Below, in pieces: positions 1-7,230 of a DNA stretch of 11,939 nucleotides. Under the pieces are notes generated by a model. That model was not told the origin of the DNA. It was given only the letters and a program-made list of their open reading frames with translations, and did no database searches. The stretch spans positions 1 to 11,939 of the forward strand of contig JAGWJK010000044.1 of the NCBI GenBank assembly GCA_028865845.1, written 5' to 3'. Position numbers and translations under genes: made by a program. This DNA comes from Rhizobiaceae bacterium. GTDB lineage: Bacteria; Pseudomonadota; Alphaproteobacteria; Rhizobiales; Rhizobiaceae. The first letter of the stretch is position 1. Each line of letters starts with the position of its first letter.

Positions 1-43
1 GAACGGGACCTTACGAATCTCGGCCGGAGGCTCAACCATCGCC

Positions 44-919
44 ATGCGTACAAGCCTTTTTTCCCTGCCTTTTTTGGCAGTACGCATGGCGGCCACGATG
101 CTTGTCACCCTGGCTTGCATCGCTTCCGCCGCAGCCCAGGACGCGCCGCCGCCCGGGCTACCTATCATGTTCGATTCCCGCGAGCGGCTGCCGAAGCCTG
201 ATCTCTCGTCGCTGGTCAGGCTGCGCTTCCTCACCTCGGTCGATTTCCCACCCTTCAATTTCGCCGACCAAAACGGCAAGCTGGCGGGCTTTCATATCGA
301 TCTTGCCCGTGAGATCTGCGACGAGCTCGACATAGCGGACAAGTGCCAGATCCAGGCGCTGCCCTTCGATGAATTGCAGGCGGCCCTGGCGGCGTCACAG
401 GGTGATGCGGTGATCGCCGGCGTCGCCGTCACGCCGGAACTGCGCAAGGATTTCGCCTTCTCGCGGCCGTTCCTGATGCTGCCCGCCCGTTTCGTCCGCA
501 ATCTCAAGGCGTCGATCGACGGCACCACGGCCGCGTCGCTTGCCGGCCATCCCGTCGGCGTCGTCAAGGGGACAACGCATGAGGCGATGCTTGCCGCCTT
601 CTTCCCGGCAATCAAGCAGGTGCCCTTCGACGACAAGGACGCGCTTCTGGCGGCCGTCAAGGATGGCGCCGTCGATGCTGCCTTTGCCGACGGTCTGCAA
701 CTGTCCTTCTGGGTATCGTCGCCATCGGCCGACAAATGCTGCGCGATGTTCGATGGTCCCTATCTCTCGCAGCAATTCCTCGGCGAAGGCATGACCATCA
801 TGCTGCGGCAGCAGGATGCCGATCTCACGGCCGCAATCAACCACGCGCTCGCGACGCTGTCGCGCGACGGACGCCTGCAGGAAATCTATCTGCGCTATTT
901 CCCTTACGGGCTTTATTGA
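44..919 (+). CDS. Transporter substrate-binding domain protein (SBP type 3, periplasmic)
   Basis: A 291-residue secreted protein of the amino-acid-type (family 3) solute-binding fold. Residues 1-31 look like a Sec signal peptide: an Arg-containing start, a hydrophobic run around 16-29 and an Ala-Ala-Ala end before Gln32. The mature part shows family landmarks: FLTSVDFPPFNF (62-73) as the first strand, GFHIDLAREIC (82-92), DAVIAGVAVTPELRKDFAFSRPF (121-143), and the second-lobe pattern VGVVKGTTHE then DAAFADG (211-217). The last 30 residues (HALATLSRDGRLQEIYLRYF) match the usual C-terminal helix. No permease or ATPase gene adjoins it here, so the ligand and partner are unknown; the gene 5' of it lies outside the window. 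The start at 44 has GGAGG at 26-30, somewhat far; an ATG at 86 would cut into the signal peptide. The family is clear, the ligand is not. Confidence 0.88.
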   Translation: MRTSLFSLPFLAVRMAATMLVTLACIASAAAQDAPPPGLPIMFDSRERLPKPDLSSLVRLRFLTSVDFPPFNFADQNGKLAGFHIDLAREICDELDIADKCQIQALPFDELQAALAASQGDAVIAGVAVTPELRKDFAFSRPFLMLPARFVRNLKASIDGTTAASLAGHPVGVVKGTTHEAMLAAFFPAIKQVPFDDKDALLAAVKDGAVDAAFADGLQLSFWVSSPSADKCCAMFDGPYLSQQFLGEGMTIMLRQQDADLTAAINHALATLSRDGRLQEIYLRYFPYGLY

Positions 920-922
920 GCG

Positions 923-1336
923 TCAGCCCTTGCGGTAGCGCGCAATCGCGCTGCGCTCGATGGCGGCACAGGTGAGCTTATCGAGACCGAGACGGTCGCG
1001 CAGCAGGCTCAGAAGCCGCAGTTCCTCCGCCTTCACGGAAAAATCTGCGGAGGCGACTTCGACCGCAAGCGCATAGGCGGTGTCGTAGAGCTTGGCCGGC
1101 AGCGTGTCGCGCACGATCTCCAGCACGATGTCGAGACCTTCCGGGCCGGCAAGGAGCTTGGCGCAATCGCGCGAGACGGAGATCAGCCTTTCGTCGTCGA
1201 AGCCGTTGAAAACCGGCAAGGCATGGATCAGCTCGCCGATCCGGCCCAACTCCCGGTCGTTCATCGTCCGGTCGACGGCCGAGGCCATCACCATCACATA
1301 GATGAGGGCCTCTTGGGTGGAGAGCGGCTTGTTCAT
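923..1336 (-). CDS. TerB-like (tellurite resistance TerB family) protein
   Basis: A 137-residue, mostly helical cytoplasmic protein of the TerB-like family. The N-terminal helix LSTQEALIYVMVMASAVDRTMNDREL (5-30) has the family pattern of an acidic helix pair. The second repeat-like half, YALAVEVASADFSVKAEELRLLSLLRDRLGLD (88-119), matches the TerB signature in which Asp98 and Glu104/105 would sit at the metal-binding turn. No ter operon genes surround it, so tellurite resistance should not be assumed; stand-alone TerB-domain proteins of unknown role are common in rhizobia. AGAGGA at 1349-1354 precedes the ATG by 12 nt. Its stop lies 3 nt from the stop of the converging solute-binding-protein gene, leaving no room for a separate terminator. 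Confidence 0.82.
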   Translation of the reverse strand: MNKPLSTQEALIYVMVMASAVDRTMNDRELGRIGELIHALPVFNGFDDERLISVSRDCAKLLAGPEGLDIVLEIVRDTLPAKLYDTAYALAVEVASADFSVKAEELRLLSLLRDRLGLDKLTCAAIERSAIARYRKG

Positions 1337-1505
1337 GGCGAAGCAGGATCCTCTGTGTTTGGCTGTAAACTGAGGCAGATCCAGCTAAGGCCGTCGAGCG
1401 GCTTTCCGGATGGAACTGCGTGAAAACAGGATATTAGAGCGGCCCGGACAATCAAGCCCAAACCTTCGCGATCTCATCTCGAAGGCAGGTGACGATATTG
1501 CGGCG

Positions 1506-3059
1506 TCAGATTGGATTGAGCGGGTCTTCCTTGGCGGGGGCCGGGCCGAGCGTCGACTTTCCGCCTATGCGCGGATCGTCACCGTAAAGTCCGCGCTTCT
1601 GCGCGCGTGCCTCGTCGGCCAGCGCCGCGAGCGGGGAGCCGGCTTCCGGCAACGCCCAGCCGAAGCGCACCAGCCATTCGCTGAGGTCGATGCGGGCGTA
1701 GCGGCAGGCGCCGGTGACCGTTCCTTTCCAGATCGGGCTTGGAAGGTCGCAATCGATCGTGCGGCCGCGCAGATACATACGGAAGGCCGTGCGCGCCATG
1801 GTTCCGCAGGGCCATTCCTTGCCGTTCGGGCCGATGCAGGTGCGGTCGGCATCGGTCGGGATGATGCCGGGTAGCTGCACGCTCTTGCCGCCGATGGTCA
1901 GTATGCCGGCGCGGTCGGCAAAGGGACGCACCAGTTCGATTGATTTTGCTGCGTCGCCGGGCTTCTGCTCGCCTCCGAGGGAAGCCTGTTCCGTCGGTGC
2001 AGGGGTCGACGTGTTCGGTGCGGTGCGGTGTGCTGAAGCGTCCAGTTCCCGGTCCGCCTGATCCGCCGGTATTTGCTCCGGTGCCGCCTGGGCGGCTAGC
2101 GCCGCGTCGGATGAGGCCGGGGTCGAAGCTGTCGAAGTTGCTGATGCTGGAGCTGTCGATGCCGAAGCCGTCGATGACGGGGTCGTTGACGTCTGGCCTG
2201 GAGAGGTCTGCGTTGCCGTTGCCGGGTTTAGCGACGCCGAGCCCGCCGAAAGCGGGTTCGTGCCTACCTCTGCGGAAGCGACTTGCTTTGCAGGCTCCTG
2301 CTTGGGGTTAGCCTTGCCGGGCGTGGCCTTCGCCGTGGCGGTCGCTTCCGGTTGCGCCTTACCGGCAATCTTGGCCTGCGCGGCCTGCGTCTCGGTCTTA
2401 CTCGACGGCGTTACTCTCAACTGCGCGACTTCGGTCGCTGATTTTCCCTGCGGCGCCTTTGTCGGCTGCGTTGCGGCGACAGGATTGTCTTTCTTGTTCT
2501 GATCGGAGCTCGAGGCAATTGCCGCTTTCGCGGCATCCTCCGATGTGGAGGCAGGGGTTGCTGTCGGTGTCGTCTCCGCGGTGGCTGCCGGAGTTGTCGT
2601 CGACGGTGCGGTTGTCGACGGCGCAGCTGTGCCGTTGTCGGGCGACGGGTTGGTTTCGGAAGCCACCTTGACCGGCGCGGGCGTGACCGTGCTTGGCGCG
2701 GTGGCGACGGTAGCTGGCGCCGTCGTTGCGGCGGCCGGTGTCGCCTGTGCGGTCACGGTTGCCGGTTGCACCGATGTATCGGTGGTGGCAGGAGCAGTGG
2801 CTGCCGGAGCATTATCCTGCTTGGTGGCTTCCGGCTGCGCCTGTACCGGCTGGGTTTGAGCCGGCTGCGCAGCGACCTCTGCCTTTGCCGTTTCCCTGGC
2901 CGGTGGTGCCGCGACCGTTTCGTGGTTTTCGGCAACGGTTTCGCTGGTGCTCCGGCTCGGGATCCCGAAGCCGTGCTCCTGCAGCTGCACGACAATCAAT
3001 GTCAGCCACGAACCGAGGACCACACCTGCCACACCTGCAAGCCACATATCACGACGCAT
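1506..3059 (-). CDS. Membrane-anchored protein with long Ala/Pro/Thr linker and degenerate thermonuclease (SNase)-like domain
   Basis: A 517-residue protein in three parts. Residues 6-26 form one membrane segment (WLAGVAGVVLGSWLTLIVVQL) after a short positive N-terminus, so the rest should lie in the periplasm. Residues about 40-370 are low-complexity, rich in Ala, Pro, Thr, Ser and Gln, and probably form a flexible spacer. Residues about 375-495 resemble the staphylococcal nuclease fold: ILTIGGKSVQLPGI, then CGTMARTAFRMYL, a second strand pair, LSEWLVRFGWALPE, and a terminal helix with AQKRGLYGD. The nuclease catalytic Arg/Glu set is not evident: the usual GR after the third strand is GT (446-447). 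Cys408, 418, 437 and 452 could form two disulfides, consistent with export. AGGAAAG at 3070-3076 overlaps the stop of the S24 gene upstream, implying co-transcription. The fold call is good; enzyme activity is doubtful. Confidence 0.78.
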   Translation of the reverse strand: MRRDMWLAGVAGVVLGSWLTLIVVQLQEHGFGIPSRSTSETVAENHETVAAPPARETAKAEVAAQPAQTQPVQAQPEATKQDNAPAATAPATTDTSVQPATVTAQATPAAATTAPATVATAPSTVTPAPVKVASETNPSPDNGTAAPSTTAPSTTTPAATAETTPTATPASTSEDAAKAAIASSSDQNKKDNPVAATQPTKAPQGKSATEVAQLRVTPSSKTETQAAQAKIAGKAQPEATATAKATPGKANPKQEPAKQVASAEVGTNPLSAGSASLNPATATQTSPGQTSTTPSSTASASTAPASATSTASTPASSDAALAAQAAPEQIPADQADRELDASAHRTAPNTSTPAPTEQASLGGEQKPGDAAKSIELVRPFADRAGILTIGGKSVQLPGIIPTDADRTCIGPNGKEWPCGTMARTAFRMYLRGRTIDCDLPSPIWKGTVTGACRYARIDLSEWLVRFGWALPEAGSPLAALADEARAQKRGLYGDDPRIGGKSTLGPAPAKEDPLNPI

Positions 3060-3074
3060 AACGAGAAAACTTTC

Positions 3075-3740
3075 CTATTGGCTGGCCCAAATGATCCGGG
3101 CGATCCATTCCACATCCGCAAGATCGAAGCTTCGATTGGGATGGTCCGGATTGAGAGACAGCAATTCAATCGACCGGGCGCTCTGCCGCAGCAGCACCTT
3201 GGCCATAACCTCACCTTCGCGGGTCTTGACGACCACCCGGTCATTGCGCCTGATCTGCGCACCGGGTTCGACGATCAGCACATCGCCGTCGCGATAGAGC
3301 GGAAGCATGCTTTCGCCCTGTACTTCGAGCGCATAAACGCCCGCCTTCCGGCCAGGCGTTGCCGGAAACTCCACCATATCCCAACCTTGGCCCGCTGGAA
3401 AACCGGCATCGTCGAAAAAACCACCGGCGCCGGCCTGCGCGAAGCCGATCAGGGGTATGGAATTACCTGGCGGCAGCGAACTGAGTTCGGATGCACCGCT
3501 TGTCCTTGCCGCCGCGCTCATGAAACCGAGAAACTGCTCGACGCTGGCCCCCGTCGCATCCAGCACCTTGGCGATCGATTCCGTCGACGGCCAGCGCAGC
3601 CGCCCATCATGGCTCAGCCGCTTCGATTTGTTGAACGAGGTCGGATCGAGGCCGGAACGCCGCGCGAGCCCGGAGGGTGTTAAGGCGTGCCGCTCGGCAA
3701 GCCTGTCGATCGCGCTCCATATCTGCTCGTGTGACAGCAT
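3075..3740 (-). CDS. LexA-like XRE/S24 family transcriptional regulator (autoproteolytic type)
   Basis: A 221-residue regulator with an N-terminal helix-turn-helix (about 5-71; IDRLAERHALTPSGLARRSGLDPTSFNKSK is the HTH core) and a C-terminal S24/LexA peptidase domain (about 95-219). The likely catalytic Ser144 lies in GESMLPLYRDGDVLIV and the general base Lys181 in GEVMAKVLLRQ. Ala-Gly pairs at 103-104 and 105-106 (GFAQAGAGGFF) sit where LexA-type proteins are cut. It could therefore repress until self-cleavage, but whether RecA triggers it cannot be seen. It differs from true rhizobial LexA, which has another N-terminal domain, and resembles phage CI-type repressors, yet no phage genes are near. 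It lies 15 nt upstream of the nuclease-like membrane protein gene, so the two probably share an mRNA. The target operators are unknown. Confidence 0.88.
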   Translation of the reverse strand: MLSHEQIWSAIDRLAERHALTPSGLARRSGLDPTSFNKSKRLSHDGRLRWPSTESIAKVLDATGASVEQFLGFMSAAARTSGASELSSLPPGNSIPLIGFAQAGAGGFFDDAGFPAGQGWDMVEFPATPGRKAGVYALEVQGESMLPLYRDGDVLIVEPGAQIRRNDRVVVKTREGEVMAKVLLRQSARSIELLSLNPDHPNRSFDLADVEWIARIIWASQ

Positions 3741-3801
3741 CGTCGGCTAAAACTCGGAAGCCGGAACACCCAGCGTTTCACTCTTAAAAAAAGATTAACT
3801 G

Positions 3802-3863
3802 AGGCTTTTTCGCGAGTAAAGGCGGCGATAGGAGTAAGATCCTATATCCCAAGGCTTTTCGCG
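3802..3863. repeat. Paired AGGCTTTT(T)CGCG direct repeat around an ATAGGA/TCCTAT inverted repeat
   Basis: In the 140-nt gap upstream of the S24 regulator, AGGCTTTTTCGCG (3802-3814) recurs as AGGCTTTTCGCG (3852-3863). Between them lies an exact inverted repeat, ATAGGA (3828-3833) and TCCTAT (3840-3845), with a 6-nt loop. The arrangement is visible directly. It could be an operator for the regulator or part of the 3' end of the small secreted-protein gene that stops at 3881. The function is unassigned. Confidence 0.4.
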
Positions 3864-3880
3864 GTGCCGCAGCAAATTCG

Positions 3881-4309
3881 TCAGGTCTTTTGCGGCTGCG
3901 CCTTGTCGCTCGGCTGTTCGTTCTGAAGTTCCTTCGCCATTCCCATGAAGCCGCGCATGAATTTCTGCATGATCCCGAGAGCGCGGTCGACATCGGCATC
4001 GTTGGGCAACGACGATCCGTTGTTGTCCGCGACGGCTTTCTCCAGTTTCGAAACGCGATCGGAAAGGCGGTCCAGCTCGTCGTTATAGGCCGCACGCTCA
4101 TCCGCGGCCATGCGGCAGATGAGATTGCCGTTCTGCTCCTGGCAGATCGACATGGCGCCTGTCTGCCTGTCGAGGCGGATGAAGTGGTCGCCGCTGCGCT
4201 CAAGCTGGAAACGCGTTTGGTCCGGCTCGGCCGCCTGGGCGGGCACTGTGAGCAGAAGCGTGGCGGGCAGGAGCAGGGCGGCAAGGCCCGAAACCATTTC
4301 CTTCTTCAT
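3881..4309 (-). CDS. Small secreted protein of unknown function
   Basis: A 142-residue protein I cannot assign to a named family. Residues 1-27 are a clear Sec signal peptide: MKKEMVSG, a hydrophobic LAALLLPATLLLTV core and an AQA end, so the mature protein begins near Ala28. The mature part starts with a short beta-like segment (RFQLERSGDHFIRLDRQTGAMSICQ) ending in Cys56 and Cys65, which could form a disulfide. A charged coiled-coil-like helix follows at about 69-95 (DERAAYNDELDRLSDRVSKLEKAV). The C-terminal third holds a Met/Phe-rich helix (LGIMQKFMRGFMGMAKEL) and a hydrophilic tail. The reading frame stays open to 4405, but GGAGG at 4315-4319, 5 nt before this ATG, and the signal peptide fix the start at 4309. 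The periplasmic location is inferred; the role is unknown. Confidence 0.8.
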   Translation of the reverse strand: MKKEMVSGLAALLLPATLLLTVPAQAAEPDQTRFQLERSGDHFIRLDRQTGAMSICQEQNGNLICRMAADERAAYNDELDRLSDRVSKLEKAVADNNGSSLPNDADVDRALGIMQKFMRGFMGMAKELQNEQPSDKAQPQKT

Positions 4310-4314
4310 GTCAT

Positions 4315-4319
4315 CCTCC
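4315..4319 (-). promoter_or_regulatory. Ribosome binding site fixing the start of the small secreted-protein gene
   Basis: GGAGG on the minus strand, 5 nt before the ATG at 4309-4307. It decides against the longer open frame that reaches 4405, whose extra 32 residues lack any secretion signal and would bury the signal peptide. Confidence 0.8.
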
Positions 4320-4418
4320 GGATTTTCTGCGTTTAAACCCCAAAATAATTCCTGGTGACCGTGGACATCGGCTGCGGTTTTCGTGCAAAGCCGTATGAGA
4401 GACAAGCTTTAGACGGGG

Positions 4419-4775
4419 ATGATGACCGCTATGCCAGTGGTTTACAAGATCGTGCCGGACACGCTCTGGCAGCAGGCCAGGCAGGCCGGTGTTTTCAACG
4501 GCGCGGCGATCGATTTGACCGACGGTTTCATTCATTTCTCCACGGCAAAACAGGCCAGGGAGACAGCGGCCCGCTATTTCGCCGGCCAGGCGGGTCTGCT
4601 TCTGGTCGCAGTCGATGGCGATGCGCTTGGCGAACAACTCGTCTTCGAACCGTCGCGCGGCGGCGATCTCTTCCCGCACCTTTATGCGCCCCTTCCGCTT
4701 TCCGCCGTCATTTGGGAAAAGCCGCTGCCCGTCGGCACCGATGGTGCGCATGTCTTCCCGGAGATGCCCGAATGA
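4419..4775 (+). CDS. DUF952 family protein
   Basis: A 118-residue protein of the DUF952 family, a small cytoplasmic domain of unknown biochemical role. The family marks are YKIV (9-12) at the start, DLTDGFIHFSTAKQARETAARYF (32-54), the central strand LLLVAVDGDALG (60-71), and FPHLYAPLPLSAVIWEKPL (85-103), which includes the conserved His-Leu-Tyr. The last base pairs overlap pyrD as ATGA (4772-4775), so translation of the two is probably coupled. Their joint promoter must lie in the 109-nt gap to the divergent secreted-protein gene. The exact start is uncertain: ATGs at 4419, 4422 and 4431 are all in frame, and the GGGG at 4415-4418 is better spaced for 4431. No signal peptide or membrane segment is present. 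Confidence 0.85.
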   Translation: MMTAMPVVYKIVPDTLWQQARQAGVFNGAAIDLTDGFIHFSTAKQARETAARYFAGQAGLLLVAVDGDALGEQLVFEPSRGGDLFPHLYAPLPLSAVIWEKPLPVGTDGAHVFPEMPE

Positions 4776-5860
4776 TCGGCGCCTTTCGCGATCTCGGCCG
4801 GCGCGGCCTTTTCATGTTCGATCCGGAAACGGCCCACGGCATGTCGATTGCCGCCCTGAAATCCGGCCTCGTTCCGGCCTGCCGGATCGCTGCCGATCCG
4901 CGCCTGCGCCAGACTGTGGCGGGGCTGGATTTCGCCAATCCGATCGGCATGGCCGCGGGCTACGACAAGAACGCCGAGGTGCCGGAGGCGCTGCTGCGGC
5001 TCGGCTTCGGCTTCACCGAAATCGGGACGGTGACGCCCAAGCCGCAATCGGGCAATCCGCGCCCGCGCATCTTCCGCCTGGTCGAAGACGAAGGCGTCAT
5101 CAATCGGCTCGGCTTCAACAATGAAGGCCATGAAGCAGCTTATACGCGGCTCGCTGCCATCCGCGGCAACGGCATCATCGGCGTCAATATCGGCGCTAAC
5201 AAGGACAGCGCCGACCGTATCGGCGACTATGTCCTCGGCATCCGCCGCTTCTATTCGCTGGCCCGTTATTTCACCGCCAACATTTCCTCGCCCAACACGC
5301 CGGGCCTGCGCGATCTCCAGGCGCGCGAAAGCCTGTCGGCGCTGCTCTCGGCCGTGCTTACGGCCCGGGACGAAGAGGCTGCCAAGGTGGGCAGGAAGAT
5401 CCCGGTTTTCCTGAAGATTGCGCCGGATCTGACCGAGGAGGGCATGGACGACATCGCTGCCGAGGTTCTCGCCCATGCGCTCGATGGTCTGATCGTCTCC
5501 AACACGACGCTCGCGCGCGATGGCCTCAAGGATCAGCGGCAGGCAAAGGAGGCCGGCGGCCTCTCGGGCAAGCCGCTCTTCGAAAAATCGACCGCCGTCC
5601 TGGCGAAGATCCGGAAACGCGTCGGGCCCGCCTTGCCGATCATCGGCGTTGGCGGTGTCTCGTCCGCCGAAACCGCGCTTGAGAAGATCAAAGCCGGCGC
5701 CGATCTCGTGCAGCTCTATTCCTGCATGGTCTACGAAGGACCAGGCTTGCCTGGCACGGTCGTCGTCGGCCTTTCCAAACTTCTCGACCGTGAGCGCGTT
5801 TCCTCCATTCGCGAACTGCGCGATGCGAAGCTCGACTACTGGGCGAGCCGGAACGTCTGA
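4772..5860 (+). CDS. pyrD: Dihydroorotate dehydrogenase (quinone), class 2
   Basis: PyrD oxidises dihydroorotate to orotate, the fourth step of pyrimidine synthesis, passing electrons through FMN to membrane quinone. The 362-residue length is usual for alphaproteobacterial class 2 enzymes. The N-terminal helices (1-40, FRDLGRRGLFMFDPETAHGMSIAALKSG) form the class 2 membrane/quinone-access region. FMN and substrate motifs are intact: NPIGMAAGYDKN (56-67), TVTPKPQSGNPRPRIFRL (86-103), NRLGFNN (111-117) and NISSPNTPGLRDLQ (170-183) with the catalytic base Ser173. Further on are KIAPDL (215-220), IVSNTT (241-246) and GVGGVSS plus LVQLYSCMVYEGP (312-324). The frame is open upstream to 4355, but homology and the ATGA overlap with the DUF952 gene set the start at 4772. 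Its 3' end runs 25 nt into the converging MATE gene. Confidence 0.97.
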   Translation: MIGAFRDLGRRGLFMFDPETAHGMSIAALKSGLVPACRIAADPRLRQTVAGLDFANPIGMAAGYDKNAEVPEALLRLGFGFTEIGTVTPKPQSGNPRPRIFRLVEDEGVINRLGFNNEGHEAAYTRLAAIRGNGIIGVNIGANKDSADRIGDYVLGIRRFYSLARYFTANISSPNTPGLRDLQARESLSALLSAVLTARDEEAAKVGRKIPVFLKIAPDLTEEGMDDIAAEVLAHALDGLIVSNTTLARDGLKDQRQAKEAGGLSGKPLFEKSTAVLAKIRKRVGPALPIIGVGGVSSAETALEKIKAGADLVQLYSCMVYEGPGLPGTVVVGLSKLLDRERVSSIRELRDAKLDYWASRNV

Positions 5861-7185
5861 TCGGCGCGCTGTTTCAGGCCCATCAATAGAAAGATGCCGC
5901 GGAAGAGCAGGAAGGCGTTCATCGCCATCCACAGGCCGTGATTGCCAAGCAGCGGAACGAAGATCGCGAGCGCGACAAGATAGCCTGCGAAGGACATGAG
6001 CATGCGGTTGCGCATGTCGCGAGACCAGGTCGCGCCGATGAACACGCCATCCATCAGGAAGGCGAGGGCTCCGGTCAATCCGGTCACGGCAGCCCAGGGC
6101 AGATAGGTTCCTGCCGCCTGCCGCACGTCCTCCGATGTCGTCAAAAGCCGGATCAGCGCCGGCCCGACGGTGAAGAAAAACACGGCGGCGGCGAGCGCCA
6201 GCCCGAAGGACCAAAGCGCCGTCAGCTTCAGCCCGCGATCAAAGGCCGGGCGATAATTCGCGCCGATCGACCGGCCGGTGATCTGCTCGGCGGCATTCGC
6301 CAACCCGTCGAGATAATAGCCTGATAGCAGGAAGAAATTCATCAGCACCGCGTTGGCGGCAAGCGTGACTGCGCCGAAGGTGTTGCCAATGCGGGTCATC
6401 AGCGTGAAAGCGCCGATCAGCACGAAGGTTCGGATGAGGATGTCGCGGTTAAGCGCGAAAAGCTGGGTAAGCTTAGCGCGCGACAACAATTCGCCTCGGC
6501 TCGGCCGCTGTTCTCCGGCAAAGCTTTTCAGAACGATGGCAAGGCCGGTGAACGCGCCGGCAATCTCGCCGATCAGCGTGCCCCAGGCGACGCCGGCGAC
6601 ACCCCAGCCGAGCCCGAGGCCGAGCGCGATGGCAAGCAGGATGTTGACGCCGTTGATGACGGTCTGCAGCAGTAGTCCGATGCGCCCCTGTCCACGGCCA
6701 AGCACGAAGCCGAGTATGGCATAGTTGGCAAGCGCCGCCGGGCCTGAGAGCATGCGGATCGAGAAATAGGTGCGCGTGGCCGCCGCAATGCCGCCCTCCG
6801 GTCCCATCAGCTTGATGCCGAGCCAGAGCAGTGGCGGCGACAGGATCAACAGGGCGATGCCGCAGCTCAGCGCCGACAGCAGCGCCCGCCAGAAAACCGC
6901 CTGCTGTTCATGTCGGTCGCGGCGACCGAAAGCCTGGGCGGTCAGACCCGTCGTCGAGGAGCGCAGGAAGTTGAAACTGGCGAAGATGAGGTCGAACAAC
7001 ACGGCGCCGATCGCCAGGCCCGCCAGTGCATCCGGCTGGCCGAGCTGCCCGACGACGGCCGTGTCCACCAGGCCGAGTAGCGGCGTCGTCATGAAGCCGA
7101 GCGTCATCGGTATGGCGATCGACAGCACCAGACGGTGCGTCACGTCGAAAGGCAAAACCCTGCTGCTGTGCTCTTGATGGTCCAT
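5836..7185 (-). CDS. MATE family multidrug/cation antiporter (DinF-like)
   Basis: A 449-residue polytopic inner-membrane protein with about 12 hydrophobic segments in two homologous halves, the standard MATE layout. The N-terminal region LSIAIPMTLGFMTTPLLGLVDTAVVGQLGQPDALAGLAIG is the DinF-subfamily signature, with an Asp in TM1 (VDTAVVG). The second-half equivalent includes TLAANAVLMNFFLLSGYYLDGLANAAEQITGRSIGA. MATE proteins export cationic drugs or metabolites against Na+ or H+; the substrate here cannot be read from sequence. AAGGAT at 7194-7199 precedes the ATG. It lies 45 nt after the CAP-domain lipoprotein gene on the same strand and may be the last gene of that transcript. Its last 25 nt overlap the end of pyrD, tail to tail. 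Confidence 0.94.
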   Translation of the reverse strand: MDHQEHSSRVLPFDVTHRLVLSIAIPMTLGFMTTPLLGLVDTAVVGQLGQPDALAGLAIGAVLFDLIFASFNFLRSSTTGLTAQAFGRRDRHEQQAVFWRALLSALSCGIALLILSPPLLWLGIKLMGPEGGIAAATRTYFSIRMLSGPAALANYAILGFVLGRGQGRIGLLLQTVINGVNILLAIALGLGLGWGVAGVAWGTLIGEIAGAFTGLAIVLKSFAGEQRPSRGELLSRAKLTQLFALNRDILIRTFVLIGAFTLMTRIGNTFGAVTLAANAVLMNFFLLSGYYLDGLANAAEQITGRSIGANYRPAFDRGLKLTALWSFGLALAAAVFFFTVGPALIRLLTTSEDVRQAAGTYLPWAAVTGLTGALAFLMDGVFIGATWSRDMRNRMLMSFAGYLVALAIFVPLLGNHGLWMAMNAFLLFRGIFLLMGLKQRADQTFRLAQ

Positions 7186-7230
7186 GCGCCCTATCCTTCG
7201 GCAGTCTCAGGCGCGACTCGGGGTACGCCC

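Noticed and set aside
1463..1485. CCTTCG/CGAAGG hairpin after the nuclease-like gene as a terminator
   Set aside because: The loop is 11 nt and no T-tract follows, so it is too weak to annotate.
2545..2859. Val/Ala/Gly-rich plus-strand frame inside the nuclease-like gene
   Set aside because: It is the mirror of the Ala/Pro/Thr linker on the other strand. Low complexity explains it.
2766..3683. 305-codon plus-strand frame opposite the S24 regulator
   Set aside because: It is antisense to a regulator with an intact HTH and peptidase site, and its His/Arg-rich composition shows no domain.
3075..3740. Prophage remnant suggested by the CI-like S24 repressor
   Set aside because: No integrase, Cro, structural gene, attachment repeat or composition change is seen nearby.
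4355..4771. N-terminal extension of the pyrD frame (start at 4355)
   Set aside because: The extra 139 residues are Arg/Gly-rich and read through the DUF952 gene in another frame. PyrD homology begins at 4772.
4682..6214. 510-codon minus-strand frame opposite pyrD and crossing into the MATE gene
   Set aside because: It lies antisense to intact pyrD, has an Arg/Asp-rich composition typical of high-GC shadow frames and no recognisable motif.
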